A stretch of DNA of 64,000 nucleotides, taken from Gonium pectorale. Taxonomy: Eukaryota; Chlorophyta; Chlorophyceae; Chlamydomonadales; Volvocaceae. The notes beneath the pieces are model-generated. The model was not told where the DNA came from. It saw nothing but the letters and a program-made list of their open reading frames with translations, and did no database searches. The stretch spans positions 4,152,820 through 4,216,819 of the forward strand of contig LSYV01000003.1 of the NCBI GenBank assembly GCA_001584585.1, written 5' to 3'. Shown here piece after piece: positions 1 through 10,281 of the stretch (positions within the stretch are counted from its first letter, which is position 1; each line of letters opens with the position of its first letter). Made by a program: the position numbers and the translations under genes.

Positions 1-93
1 CCGCCGGCTGGCGGCGCCGCTGCCGCCATCGGACTGGCGGCGGCGGCGACGACCCATGGATCGGCTCCGCCGCCACCATTGCCACCGCCACCA

Positions 94-124
<31 letters not shown>

Positions 125-1707
125 TGCCTTGCATTGCCATGATGTACGCGTACGACGATAGGTCCGAGAAGCACCTCCCCAGCCCGGGCATGCCTGTCTG
201 TGGAGCGTACGACGAGGTTGGAGGCGCCGTCGACGGCGGGGCGGACAGCGGCGCTGTCGGCATCTGCAGCGGCGGCATCTCAGCGGCGGCTGCGCCGCCG
301 CCGTAAGGGTACGGCGGCGCAGATACCGGGCCCGGAGCCCCGCGGCCGCTGGTGGTCGCTGCCACCATGGCAGCGGCCGATCCCACCGGACTGGAGCCCG
401 CTGCGAAGCCTGGCGCGATGAAGGCTTGCGCCGCGCCGTGGCCGGGGCCGGGGCCGGGGCCATGACCAGCACCGGAGCCTGGGCAGGGTCCTGGAGCGTG
501 GTGCAGAGGTGCGCCGGGGGCGCACTGCGTCGGGGCAGCGGGCAAGGGGCGGAACCATGTTGCAGTCGTCGTCACTGCCCTGCCTCGGTGCACATGCTGC
601 ACATTCCCCCCAAAAAAGAAAAGAATCTGCAGAAAAAGGGGGAGCCCGCCCCACATCTCCCTCCTTACCCACGACAGCTACGGCTCTGCCGCTCACCTGC
701 GGTGTCACCAGCATGCTCTGGGACGTGCTGTCCTCCGATGGCGTTGCGGCCGCGTGCTGCTGGGGAGCCCACGCAGCGGCACCACCCACCGTCCCTGTGG
801 CGGCGGCAGCCGCAGCCGCTGCAGCGACGGCAGCAGCCATACCGCCGCCGCTGCCGATGGCGGCGGGGGCAGTGGCGTGCGCGATGCCGCCGCCGCCACC
901 GCCGTCGCCGCCCGCTAACATCTGTCCACCACCGGCGGCGGGCCCGGGACCTGCCGGCGCGAATGGCGGCTGTCCGGCAGCTGCCTGCGCTGTTGCACCG
1001 CCGCCGCCGCTGCTGCCGCCGGTGAGCATCAGGCCAGTGTGGCTGCTGAGCTGCGAACGGCGCTCCCCATCCGTAGCCTGCATAGCTCCCTCCGCTGCTG
1101 CCGCCGCCGCCGCCACCATCGTCACTTCCCCTGCTGCAGCTGCCGCCGTCGTCCCACCACTCGCGAAGTCCAAGGCCATGCCAGACGCGCCGCCGCCGCC
1201 ACTGGTGGCGGCAGCTGCTGCCGCCGCCAACGCCGCCATAACCTCCGACGGCGGTGGCGGCCGGGCCTTATGCCCTCGCACGGCCTCGCCCAGGGCGGCG
1301 GTGAAGTCCGCTTCATTAAATGTAGCGGCCGAGGACAGCGGTCGCTTGCGAGTACCGCCGCCGCTAGACCCAGGAGACCCAGTGGCGCCGCCGCCACCGC
1401 CAGCGCCGGCGGCTGCAGCGGCATAGTGCAGACCGCCACCGGCCAGGTCTCCTGATACCGGCGAGCCGGCTTCAGGCCGGCTGAGGGCCCCCGGTGCAGA
1501 GACGGACTCAGTCAGGACACCGCTGGCCGACGGCGGCCGTGGCAGCGGCGGCAGCGCCAGCAGAGGCGGCAGCGGTCCCGCCGCAGCTGGCGGCGGGAGG
1601 TGTTGCGGCAGCTGCTGCTGCTGCTGTTGCTGGGGTTGAAGCGGCGAACCAACGTCGGGCCAATCCTGGTGGGACTGGTAGTCGGTGTGGTAGGGTTGTT
1701 GAGCCAT
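1..1707 (-). CDS. Low-complexity Gln/Ala/Gly/Pro-rich protein, 5' part (partial)
   Basis: Not recognised. Exon 1 is 1707-697: the ATG at 1707 sits in a good context (CGCCGCCATGGC), and an in-frame ATG at 1785 is an alternative start. The exon ends at a phase-0 GTGAGC donor. The intron is 696-525, and the acceptor after a pyrimidine-rich tract (CAG at 527-525) opens exon 2, which runs off the left edge in a frame free of stops. The N-terminus (MAQQPYHTDYQSHQDWPDVG) is followed by poly-Gln, Pro-rich, poly-Ala and poly-Gly tracts. One less degenerate block near residue 125 reads FNEADFTAALGEAVRGHKA. Exon 2 contains PYPYGGG, LGRCFSDLSSYAYIMAMQG and a poly-Gly run. Such composition is common in algal transcriptional regulators and RNA-binding proteins, but no domain is visible here; it may lie beyond the window. 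The overlapping ORFs on both strands are shadows of the GCC/GGC repeats. Confidence 0.55.
611..652 (+). repeat. Family A repeat fragment inside an intron
   Basis: A 42-bp stretch (A6-GAAAAGA, then CTGCAGA, A5-G5-AGCCCGCC) resembles the first ~45 bp of the elements at 6337 and 7133. It lies within the 172-bp intron of the minus-strand gene, antisense to that transcript. It is diverged or truncated, and no matching right end is visible. Confidence 0.5.
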
Positions 1708-4700
1708 GGCGGCGCTCGACAGCCAGGGCGAACGGGCCCGGGGGGCTGGGGCCGGGCTGAGACCCGCCGCCACCCACGCCTTCACAACAGTCCGCCGCTG
1801 CCGTCAGGGCCGCCGCGGTCGGGCTAGCGCAGTCAGGCGCGGGCGACCGGCGATTGCAGGGCGCTCACAGCCAGCAGGCGGTCCTGCTGATGCACGGAAT
1901 TCTCTGTCCTTGCGGCAGGCTTGAGGCGGCTGAGGAGCTGGGCAGTCTGAGGGCGCACCGGCCCCAGGGGGCCTCCGATGCGCGACGCCCGGCGGGCGGT
2001 CCCGGCCGAAAAGGTGACCCAGGGGTCGTTGCAGACCACTGGAGCACTGCGACTTCACAGCTTGAGACCCGACAAGCGCCCTCGTGTCGTGCTGTTGCTC
2101 GCGTTGCGATGTCGCGGAGGTGAAACCAGAGAGAATTACGGACGGAAGGGCGGCGGCGCGGGCGGCGCAGGCTTGCCCGTTGCAGCTGGGCGGGCGTCTG
2201 CCATGTGCATGTCTTGGTATGTACGATCTAATAGGGCCGACGGCGCTGGGCCAAGGGAGCTATGGAAGCTGCGGGTGGGGGATAAGATGCATGCCCGTCG
2301 TTTGCAGGGCAGCTGCGGGTTCAGGGATCCCGGATCGAGCGGCTGTATGTCTGTAGCCACTGGGGTAATCGGGTGCTTGCACTAGGCGGTAGCAATGGCT
2401 GTCATTCTTCGACCCCACGTCAGCTATCACACAAAAAGCCACGGGGTTGCGGGGTAAGCGGCAAAGCAGGGGGGTCGCGCGCGCAAGGGGCTGGGAACGG
2501 CAGAGGGCTCCCGGTCGGTCGGCCGGTCGGACGGCGCGGCGCTGCCCCGTCCAGCGGCCCGGCCACTTCGCACGGTCCAAGAAGCGGCCGCTTTCGGCGG
2601 TTCCGGCAGATCCGATTGATGGGTCGGCCGTTGGGACGAGCCGACGAACGCGGGGGCATCGCGCGTGCTTGGACCGGCTCGGCGAGCCGACCCGGGCGCC
2701 GATCGCAAACGCGGCTTTCGACTCAGGCAGGAAGAATATCAAACCCCGTCGAGCAGCCACTCACGCCGCCTTCCACGTCAGCAAGCAACCTATTCTTCCA
2801 GGTCCTTAAGACAAGCAGGACTTTGGCATGAATGGACATCGTTGCTGTGAGCGACGCTTGGCCTGCTCACAATCGGAACGCGGGGAGGCGTGCAAGCAAG
2901 GAAGCCCCTGCATACCGAGCGGTCTTCGCATTCTCCCAGGCCCGACAACAGCTACTTGCCGCCCTCGCAACCCTGTAATCACTGCCGCCCCAAATCAAGC
3001 TCTGGCTATAAGATCTTGTGATGGTGACCTGGGACAGACTCGAGGAAGTGATAGGTGACAGCTAGTGCGCTTTGGTCGTCATGAATTGATGTGTATTGCA
3101 AGCGAGCACTGCAGCGCAGGAACGACAGCTCAAGAGTCAAGGCGACGGCGCGGGGTTACTTGCCCTGCTTTGTCCTGCCATGCTTGTGCTCCCCCTAAAC
3201 TGCGCAGTACATGCCCGCAGCGTCCGCGTCCTAGGTGAAATCCATCAAGACCCATTAGCCCGGAGTCGTCTTCCCGCAGTTCCCGGCGGTGGCCGTAATG
3301 GGGGCATGCGGGCTCGTTTGCCAGCGTGCAGGGGGTGGACACGTTATGTTCCTGGCCAGTATAGTGTGGCATTGTTATAATGTGGCATTGTTATTTTTTA
3401 TAGCGCGGGACTTCTGCTGTCTTGACGAACGCCATGGGAGTTGTCCTGACCCATGGGGTGAACTTGTATCCTGACAAGAAGAGTATTGCAGCCAGAGCCC
3501 ACACTGGCCGATCACTGGCCTTGTGCTTTGCCGTGTGGCACCTCCAGTATGGGCAAGGGTGCCAGGGTGGTGCCGCGATCGGGGACCTGAAAGCTCCCAT
3601 GCATCGGTGCTACTGTTGCACCACAGTGCCGTGGGCAGGACCGGCAGCTCCCTTGTGTGCGGTGGCTGCGTTCCTTTACTTGGGGTGCCGCAGACCCGTG
3701 GGTCGTTTCACACGGGCTGTTGTACATGCGCGCGCGTGCGACCGCCGAAGTGAACTGTCCCGCCGTGAAGACGGTTTGCCACGACTCGCAACTGGCGCGT
3801 GTGCACTGCGGCGCGGCTCTGCCCTCTCGGCTTATACATCACCTACCCAACCGCTCGGGCATATTGCGCTGGTCGCACGCACCCAACGAACCAGGCCACC
3901 CTGCGCAAGCTGTCAGCTGCACAGTCGGAAGGGTTGCGGTAGTTTCCCGTCCCAAGGCCATAATTGCTCGGCTCTAACTAGCACATGCTTACAAGCGCAA
4001 AGCGACCAATGAAAGGCATTCGTACACGGGCGAACTGTCCTCTTTCCTGAAACTTTTTTGGTTCCCTGACCTGTTGCAGGCCGCCTGCTGCAGGCCTTGG
4101 TCCCTCTTTCTTTGCAGATATCTTGCCTTCCCCGTTTCTGGTGTTGTTTCGTGCAACATCAGGTTGACTTTAGACCCCGGCCGGGGGGAAAGCCCTCGAG
4201 GAATGGGTTGCAGCCTAACGGCTGCGATTTGTTCCATGGGGCGGAAATGATTTGGCCAGTGCGAAATGAAAACCGATGACGCTGGCCGTTCCCTGCCATT
4301 CGTACACAAGTCGAAACACCGACACGGCAATAGTGTTTTGCCCAGGTTAGGATCGCCCAAGAGAATTGCCAGGTTGTCAAGCGCGCCTGATTCGTTTTTT
4401 TCTGTGGAAAGGTTACAGGCGGAGAGGCGAGAAAGGGCGCAGACAGCGGGAGGGACATGCAGCCCTCCCGTGATTCGTGTCAGGGCCACGTTCGGGGCCA
4501 GAGCTAAGACTCGTGTCCCGCCGTGTCCCGCTCTGGGTGGGCATGGTCAGTCCCATCCGTAGGGAACGCGACCTACGCGACCACGCGACCACGATCTCTA
4601 AGTACGCTTGCTTGATTGCGTCCTGGCCGGGCGCACGGTTTGAGGAGCAATTGGCAACACGTAGGTTCTTCACAGCAGGGGTTTCGCCCCTGGAGGCCCC

Positions 4701-5239
4701 TGGTTCTTCAGGCAGGCCCACCCGGGTACCACTCACAGCTGACGCTGAGTCAGGAAATGGCCAAACTCTGAGGGGCAGTATCATGTCTTAAAAATCACCG
4801 GCCGAGGCCGTGCCGAGGCTGGGGAAGCTGCGGCACGGGCAGGGCCGGCCCAGTTCTTTCCCAGTTTATGTCCCACCCGATCTCAGGCAGGCTCAGGACC
4901 ATATCCCCAGCAGCTTTTTGTCTCACTCCGGGCTGCGTTCTGACGCACTGTTCACACTCGCGTCCCTTGAGCACCGCAAGAAGCCAGCCTGCTGTCGGTG
5001 GCTTAGCATCAATAAAGCTTGAGAAGAGTTTCGACTTTACATTACGATTTCAATCGGGCCGCGCGACCCAGGCAGAAAAAAATTTCAATCGGGCTCCAAT
5101 CGGGAAGCTGCCAATCACTTTGCAACTCCCCGTATGCATAACGTTGCTTTGCTACCTGCGCTCGTCCACGTTCGTCTTACATACAACGACCCCCGGTTTT
5201 GGGGCTTACATATAGAGGTGCCTCGGTGTGTCTCACTCA
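1708..5239. other. Intergenic region, 3.5 kb, no gene recognised
   Basis: It separates the divergent starts of the minus-strand gene at 1707 and the plus-strand Hint gene at 5329. Open frames exist (longest 3422-4012, 196 codons) but are Cys/Arg-rich, show no motif and have no consistent splice partners. One copy of repeat family B lies at 4394-4446. The segment probably holds both promoters and decayed repeat DNA. Confidence 0.6.
4394..4446 (-). repeat. Family B dispersed repeat, copy 1
   Basis: The reverse complement matches 15880-15929 closely. Shared core: TCTGCGCCCTTTCTCGCCTC, followed by TCC, then ACCTTTCCA and an A-rich end. The two copies are 11.5 kb apart in opposite orientation, both outside coding sequence. 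Confidence 0.6.
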
Positions 5240-5246
5240 TATATAA
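5240..5246 (+). promoter_or_regulatory. TATA box of the Hint-domain gene
   Basis: TATATAA (in CTCATATATAACTAC) lies 83 bp upstream of the ATG at 5329. This would place the transcription start near 5270 and give a short leader. It is inferred from sequence and distance only. Confidence 0.5.
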
Positions 5247-5328
5247 CTACAGCCTCGGTCTTCGTTGATACATACATACTCCGTCTAAAACTCGGGCGCG
5301 TTCCGCAGCAGGACTTGTGAATTGAGAC

Positions 5329-8300
5329 ATGGCTGGTCCCGCGAGTCACGCGGCGGAGGGTGCTCCTACTGGTGACGTTGAAAAAGACGGGATGATAACG
5401 GCAGTGCGCAAGCAGCAGGCCCCTGCAGGCATTGGTGAGTAAGCGCTACATACTAACACCGTGGGCCGCCGCGAGATGCAAGCTTTGATTGCCCTTTGTT
5501 CTTCTTGTGAAAGCTGCGTATACATGCTACCCCGCTCGCAGAGCTGGGCGCCGCGAGCGCGAGGTGGTCTAACAAGCTCTCGCGGCTCGACGCCAACAAG
5601 GACGGAATCGTCGACATACACGAAGTGGCGACACTGATTGACGAGGTCGTGCGGGAGCAGAAGCTCCGAGAGGTCTTCATGTTCGTGTCAATTGGCTTGT
5701 TCGCGGTGGTCGCCATCCTCATCGGCGCCCTCACCGGCATCACGTATGGCATCGTGCAGATGGCAAAAGACACCAAGGTGGGAACGGGAGGTAAACCGCG
5801 TCCTGAACGCCGTTGCTACGGAGTCCGGTGGGCGGCGGCAGCGTCCGGGCGGCGAGCAGAGCAAGGCCAAAAGCGGGATACCGCTGCTTCGGGGGCCAAG
5901 GCCCTTGCGTGGGGTCCCCCTGTCAGTCTGTCAGCCAAAGACGTGCAGCGCCGGATTCTCTCGACAAGGCGGTGGTAGTTGTTACCTGGCACGTGGCAGT
6001 TGGTTTGCCACTGGAGTGGTAACCGCCGTGTGCGTAACATGTGTGGGGTTCCAAGCACCACCCCCCCAGGAGAGACGGAAATCTGACCATCCCTCTGCGG
6101 TCGTGCGTACCCAGGCATGTGTAGGAGCTGCTGAGCAAGCAGCGACCAATATACGGTTTGATATCATCATGACGGCTTTGTGCACTGATGACCCCTGTTG
6201 AACGTGACAATCAAGTGGTCAAGACGCCCCGCCCCCCGCCCCTGCCCCCTGGCCCCAGGTCACCACCAGCACCAACTGGCAGTACTCCGTGGTGACCACC
6301 AAGGAGGACAAGCCAGCCATCATGGGCGGCGCCGTGGTGAAAAAAGAGAAACCTGCATAGAAAGAGGGAGCCCGCCTCTACGGCCATACACGCCGGAAGG
6401 CGCGACGTTTCCAATAGGGCGGGCGGGTACAGAGCAAGACATGTGACGTTCGTCCCGTCCCCCACACGAACCTCAACACCCTCACCATTGCCCCGACGCT
6501 CCTGGCCAACAACAGCAACAACAGTAGCGGCGCAACCGGCCGTCGCCAGCTGTTGCAGGTGGCTGAGGACGGGTTCCTCCTGCTCGGCTCCATGCCCATT
6601 ACTACCGCCAGCGAGGGCTGCAACCTGATCCGCAACGGCATCAACCAGTTCCTAACGACCAGCGCCGGCGTGGATCCCGCCCTTGGCACCACCTCCCACC
6701 TCGTGGCCATGACCGTACTGTCGCAAACCGGCTGCGATGGCAGCAGCAGCAGCAGCAGCAGCGGCGACGGCCCCACCCCTGCTGCCAGTGGCGTGTCGGG
6801 GCGTGTCAGGGACGACCGCGGCACGTACTATGTCGTACAGTGTACGGCGAGCAGCTGTGCGGTGTCGTATGATGTACACGCCACCCTGGCCGCAGCCGGC
6901 GCTATGCTGGATGGCTCTGACGACGCTTCAATCACCGGCACGGCGCAGCGCCGCCTGCAGCAGGCGAACTGGGGCAGTTGTATGCGAGTGGTTACACTTT
7001 TTAACGGCAAGCAGTGCTGTTGGAAGTGCGGCAACAACTACGACCTGGACGGCAAGTGCGGCTGCAAGTCGTCCCCGGGCAAGGACAACGGCGAACAGTG
7101 CTTCCCTGCCGATGCAACTGTACAGGAGGGTCGTGAAAAAAGAGAAATCTGCACAGAAAGAGGGAGTCCGCCTCTACGGTCAACACACCCGAAGGCGCGA
7201 CGTTTCCAGTAGAGCGGGCGGGTATCGAGGAATGTGACGTTCGTCCCGCCCCCCAAAGACCGGCTTACCAGCTTACCCGGTTTGTCGGACTACGGGTGGG
7301 TGGTGCACTCCCTTGCAGTACACTCGGAGAGAGATGGGCTCAGCTTGGCACATGGACTGAAGTCTGTGACCTTTTGTGCCGCCCGCACTTCACATTTTGC
7401 CGTAACTTTTATGCACATGCATCGCAGGTGCTAGGCCGCGCAAGTCCCGTACGGATGGACGAGCTTCAGTACGGCGATCTGGTGCGCTCCCGCGACCGTG
7501 CTACCGGCGCCGAGGTGCACCGGCCGGTGTATGTGTTTGGGCACCGCGACGCGGACCGCACCGAGCCCTTCCTGCACCTGACCGCTGCCACCGCCGGCGG
7601 TGCGGCGGTCCGTGTGGAGCGCTCACTGGTCCTCACCGCACACCACTTCCTGCCCGTCTGCGTGGGCAGCAGCAGCAGCAGCAGCAGGGAGGACGAGCTG
7701 CTGCTCGCCCGCCGATGCGCCCTGGATGGAGTACAGGTATGTCAGCAGTTCATGTCGGCGCACGCACGCTGCCTAACGAGCGGGGTGGGTGCCTAAGTGG
7801 GGACGCCCTTGCTTGCATGTCTTGCTTGGTACAGCGTGCGCACCTTGGTCCGCGATTAGCTGCCACGTGAATCATGCACGGATTCGGGACATTGCTTCAG
7901 GACACGGCTTCGGGGCATTGCCAGCGTGTAAAGCGTGACTGCCCTTGAGGTGTCACACCGTACGGCTGCGTGGACAGGAGTGTCGAATATATCCTGTCCC
8001 GTGCCGCTCGTGCGGCGCCATGGCTTTATGGCCTGCAATCCACTCCCTTCCGTGTGCGCCAGGCGCGCTGGCGATGTACGCCCCGGCGACACGGTTGTCG
8101 TGGCCGGTGGTAGCGAGCAGCCTGTCCTGGCGGTTGTCACCTCTGCGGATGCGGTGCTGGCCAAGGGCCTGTACGCGCCGTTCGTCAGGGTGGGTGCCTG
8201 CCTGGGGCTGTCATGGTCCTGCATGTCAAATCTTATCTTTCTCGATTCCGTAAACCAGCCAGCCATCCGGTGTTGTTGGTCACTCTGCCGTATCTTGGCC

Positions 8301-8796
8301 ATGCACATGTACCCTCGGCAGCCGTGATGAAGAGACAGCATCGGCGTGTGCTTGGGCCGCTTGTCGTACGTCGATTGGCCGTCAACCGTCACGCCTGCTG
8401 TGTGCCGTGCATTCTGTTTAGCCAAGCCACCCGACGCCACCTGTACGCGCCCGCCCCCTCGCAGGGCGCCGACCTGTTCGTGGACGGCGTCCTGGCCTCG
8501 CCCCATGCCCACTGGCTTCTAGACACGGTGGCCCCCGCCTGGATGGTGCCGTATTGCCGTTCATCTACGAGGTCCTCCTGGCACCCGTGTACTGCCTGTA
8601 CTGCCTGGTCGGGCCGGACACGACCGAGCGGTTGGCTCACGGCGTGGGCTTCATTACCCTGGCCGAGAGCCGGCCGCAGCTTTACCCTGTCACCTACGCA
8701 GCGTTCCTGGCCGTGTTCTACCTGGCTCCTCTGGCATTCTCCGCGTCGCTTCTGCGTAAATTGGCTCGGCGTTCGGTTGCGTCCGGGGTGTTTTAG
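5329..8796 (+). CDS. EF-hand/transmembrane protein with C-terminal Hedgehog-type Hint autoprocessing domain
   Basis: Exons: 5329-5434, 5542-5777, 6259-6336, 6433-7119, 7428-7736, ~8063-8189, 8465-8796. The junctions of exons 1-5 are all in phase. Residues ~52-63 form an EF-hand loop (DANKDGIVDIHE). A transmembrane helix follows (VFMFVSIGLFAVVAILIGAL), then a Ser/Asn-rich extracellular part and a Cys-rich knot (CCWKCGNNYDLDGKCGC). The Hint domain begins at the catalytic-type Cys in EQCFPADAT, spliced to VLGRASPVRMDELQYGD. It has the TxxH motif (VLTAHHFLPV), then DVRPGDTVVV, LAKGLYAPF and GADLFVDGVLAS, matching the Hedgehog Hint order. In that family this domain performs an N-S acyl shift at the Cys and releases the upstream segment. 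Two later hydrophobic segments (VLPFIYEVLLAPVYCLYCLV; YAAFLAVFYLAPLAF) may anchor the C-terminus. Two places do not stay in frame: the exon 5/6 junction and ~8540-8552. The cause may be sequencing indels, a missed micro-exon or gene decay. Confidence 0.8.
6337..6454 (+). repeat. Family A element, copy 1 (forms nearly a whole intron)
   Basis: It starts GTGAAAAAAGAGAAACCTGC and ends ATGTGACGTTCGTCC. Its first base coincides with a phase-0 splice donor after exon 3, and an acceptor CAG (to 6432) or AAG (to 6438) lies inside its right part. The 96-102 nt intron is therefore essentially the element itself. Copies at 7133-7246 and 9982-10098 share the same order of sequence blocks. Confidence 0.75.
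7133..7246 (+). repeat. Family A element, copy 2 (inside an intron)
   Basis: Starts GTGAAAAAAGAGAAATCTGC and ends TGTGACGTTCGTCCC. It lies 13 bp after the donor (GTACAG at 7120) of the 308-nt intron that splits the Hint ADAT/VLGR junction. Compared with copy 1 it carries scattered substitutions and small indels. Confidence 0.75.
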
Positions 8797-9320
8797 GGCG
8801 GGTGATGAAGACAATGTGATTATTTATGTTTCCTTTGCCTCGAGGTGTGCTACTTTTTCTGCTGCTGCTCCGGCTCTGCCGAGGGCGGTTTAGGATGAGG
8901 CGGTCCTTCGGCTCGGGATGCTCCCTCGTGGGCTATCTTCACGCAGGCACGCTATATCGCTGTCTCCATGGCCGCCCAAGCGGTTGTGGCACTAGGTCTG
9001 ATCGAACGGCCCCGGTGGCTTTCTCCGGCGGCTGCTTGCGTTGCCGTACATTGCGCGCCCCTTGTTTTTGCCGTGGTTGTTTGGTGATTTTCGGTGTTCC
9101 CCGCCTGTGCTCGAGGACTGCGGTTATTCTTCGTCTGACCGTGCACAATAAAACAAGGCAAAGCTGCGAGGAAAGACGTATTGCATGCTACTTGTTGTCT
9201 TATCCTAGCGCGTGCAGTCCCCCCTTTTAGACACGGCGGCTCGGTGGCTTGGTGTAGCCCATCTGACGCGACACCCTGTGTGCAGCATTCATCCTCCTTT
9301 TCCTGTCTTCTTTCTTGTAG

Positions 9321-9325
9321 TGTAA
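9321..9325 (+). terminator. Polyadenylation signal TGTAA (Hint gene)
   Basis: First plausible TGTAA downstream of the stop at 8796; it would give a 3' untranslated region of about 540 nt. A second TGTAA occurs near 9645. TGTAA is the usual volvocine signal. Confidence 0.4.
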
Positions 9326-9812
9326 AGGGAGGCCCCGTCCCCCCGACCCGCTCATTTTCTGTTGGGGCCCCTGGGGGCCCGACCATTTGTACCCTATGCG
9401 GTCGTCCTTTATCTTCCTCATGCTAGTCCCGCTCGTCCTTTCCGTTTGCTGTTCTTTCTCAAGCTATCCCCTTGGACTGCCTGCTGGCGTGGGCTTGTAC
9501 CTGGTGTGTCGGGAGATACTAGGCGCCGTGATGTGGTACGCCAATGTACGTGCTGGCCCTTGAACAGCACGTCGTCGTACGCTGCGCGCTCCCCTCCCTT
9601 CCCTCTCTGGCTCCTCTCTTGCAGCGTGAATACCAATGTACCATGTAACGTTACACTGGTCGTGGCGCCCTAGATGGCCTCGCAGTCAGCTTGGTTCGCT
9701 CGCCCCTAGTGTGCTCTAGCAGCCTGGTCGTCGTTCTTCGTTTTCGGTCGGCGGCCCGCGCCGCGTCGTGTGTGCGCGCCTGCGGCTGCCTGTCGTGTGC
9801 GGCCGCCACACA

Positions 9813-9817
9813 TTACA
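9813..9817 (-). terminator. Polyadenylation signal TGTAA (panB)
   Basis: TTACA on the plus strand, 465 bp beyond the panB stop in the direction of transcription. It would place the family A element at 9982-10098 within the panB 3' untranslated region. Confidence 0.4.
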
Positions 9818-9981
9818 AGCCGCCTCCGCACTCGCCGTCAGCGCCTGTCTGGAACGGTCTAGTAACCGCTGAGCGCCGTCGGGCCGGTGACCGCGACAAC
9901 AACAACACCGCAGCTCAACCTTGACAAGTAGCGGTCCCCCAGGTGAAGTTCGACAACCCGGGTAAGCTGGTTGGCCGGCAT

Positions 9982-10098
9982 GACGAACGTCACATGTCTT
10001 GCTCTGTATCCGCCCGCCCTATTGGAAACGTCGCGCCTTCGGGCGTGTATGGCCGTAGAGGCGGGCTCCCTCTTTCTGTGCAGGTTTCTCTTTTTTCG
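9982..10098 (-). repeat. Family A element, copy 3 (panB 3' region)
   Basis: Read on the minus strand it starts GAAAAAAGAGAAACCTGCAC and ends TGTGACGTTCGTC. It is very close to copy 1, including the CTACGGCCATACACGCC block and GGCGCGACGTTTCCAATAGG. It is in the sense orientation relative to panB but after its stop codon, so this copy is not needed as an intron. Confidence 0.75.
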
Positions 10099-10281
10099 AA
10101 CAGCACACGCCGCCGGCGCGTGCGGTGCCTCAGTGCCGTACACGCGCGTCCGCACTAACTGTCATTATCACGAGCCGAGCGAGCTCCACGCTGCAGAAGT
10201 CCGGATCCCGCTTCCGCACGTATCCCATGACCGATTCAACTCCAACATTCGCACTCCATGACTAGCACGCCCGCTAGTCGC

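Larger units (their letters stand above)
8797..10281. other. Convergent 3' regions of the Hint gene and panB
   Basis: No coding exon is recognised between the Hint stop and the panB stop on the other strand. Each side has its own TGTAA signal (9321 plus, 9813 minus), so the two 3' untranslated regions need not overlap. A complete family A element lies on the panB side. The open frames here have no motif. Confidence 0.6.

Noticed and set aside
3422..4012. 196-codon plus-strand ORF upstream of the Hint gene
   Set aside because: Cys/Arg/Ala-rich composition, no motif, no consistent splice partners; typical chance ORF in GC-rich DNA.
8826..9230. 134-codon ORF with a Leu-rich start after the Hint stop
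   Set aside because: It lies in the likely 3' untranslated region; after the Leu run the sequence is Arg/Cys-rich without motifs.
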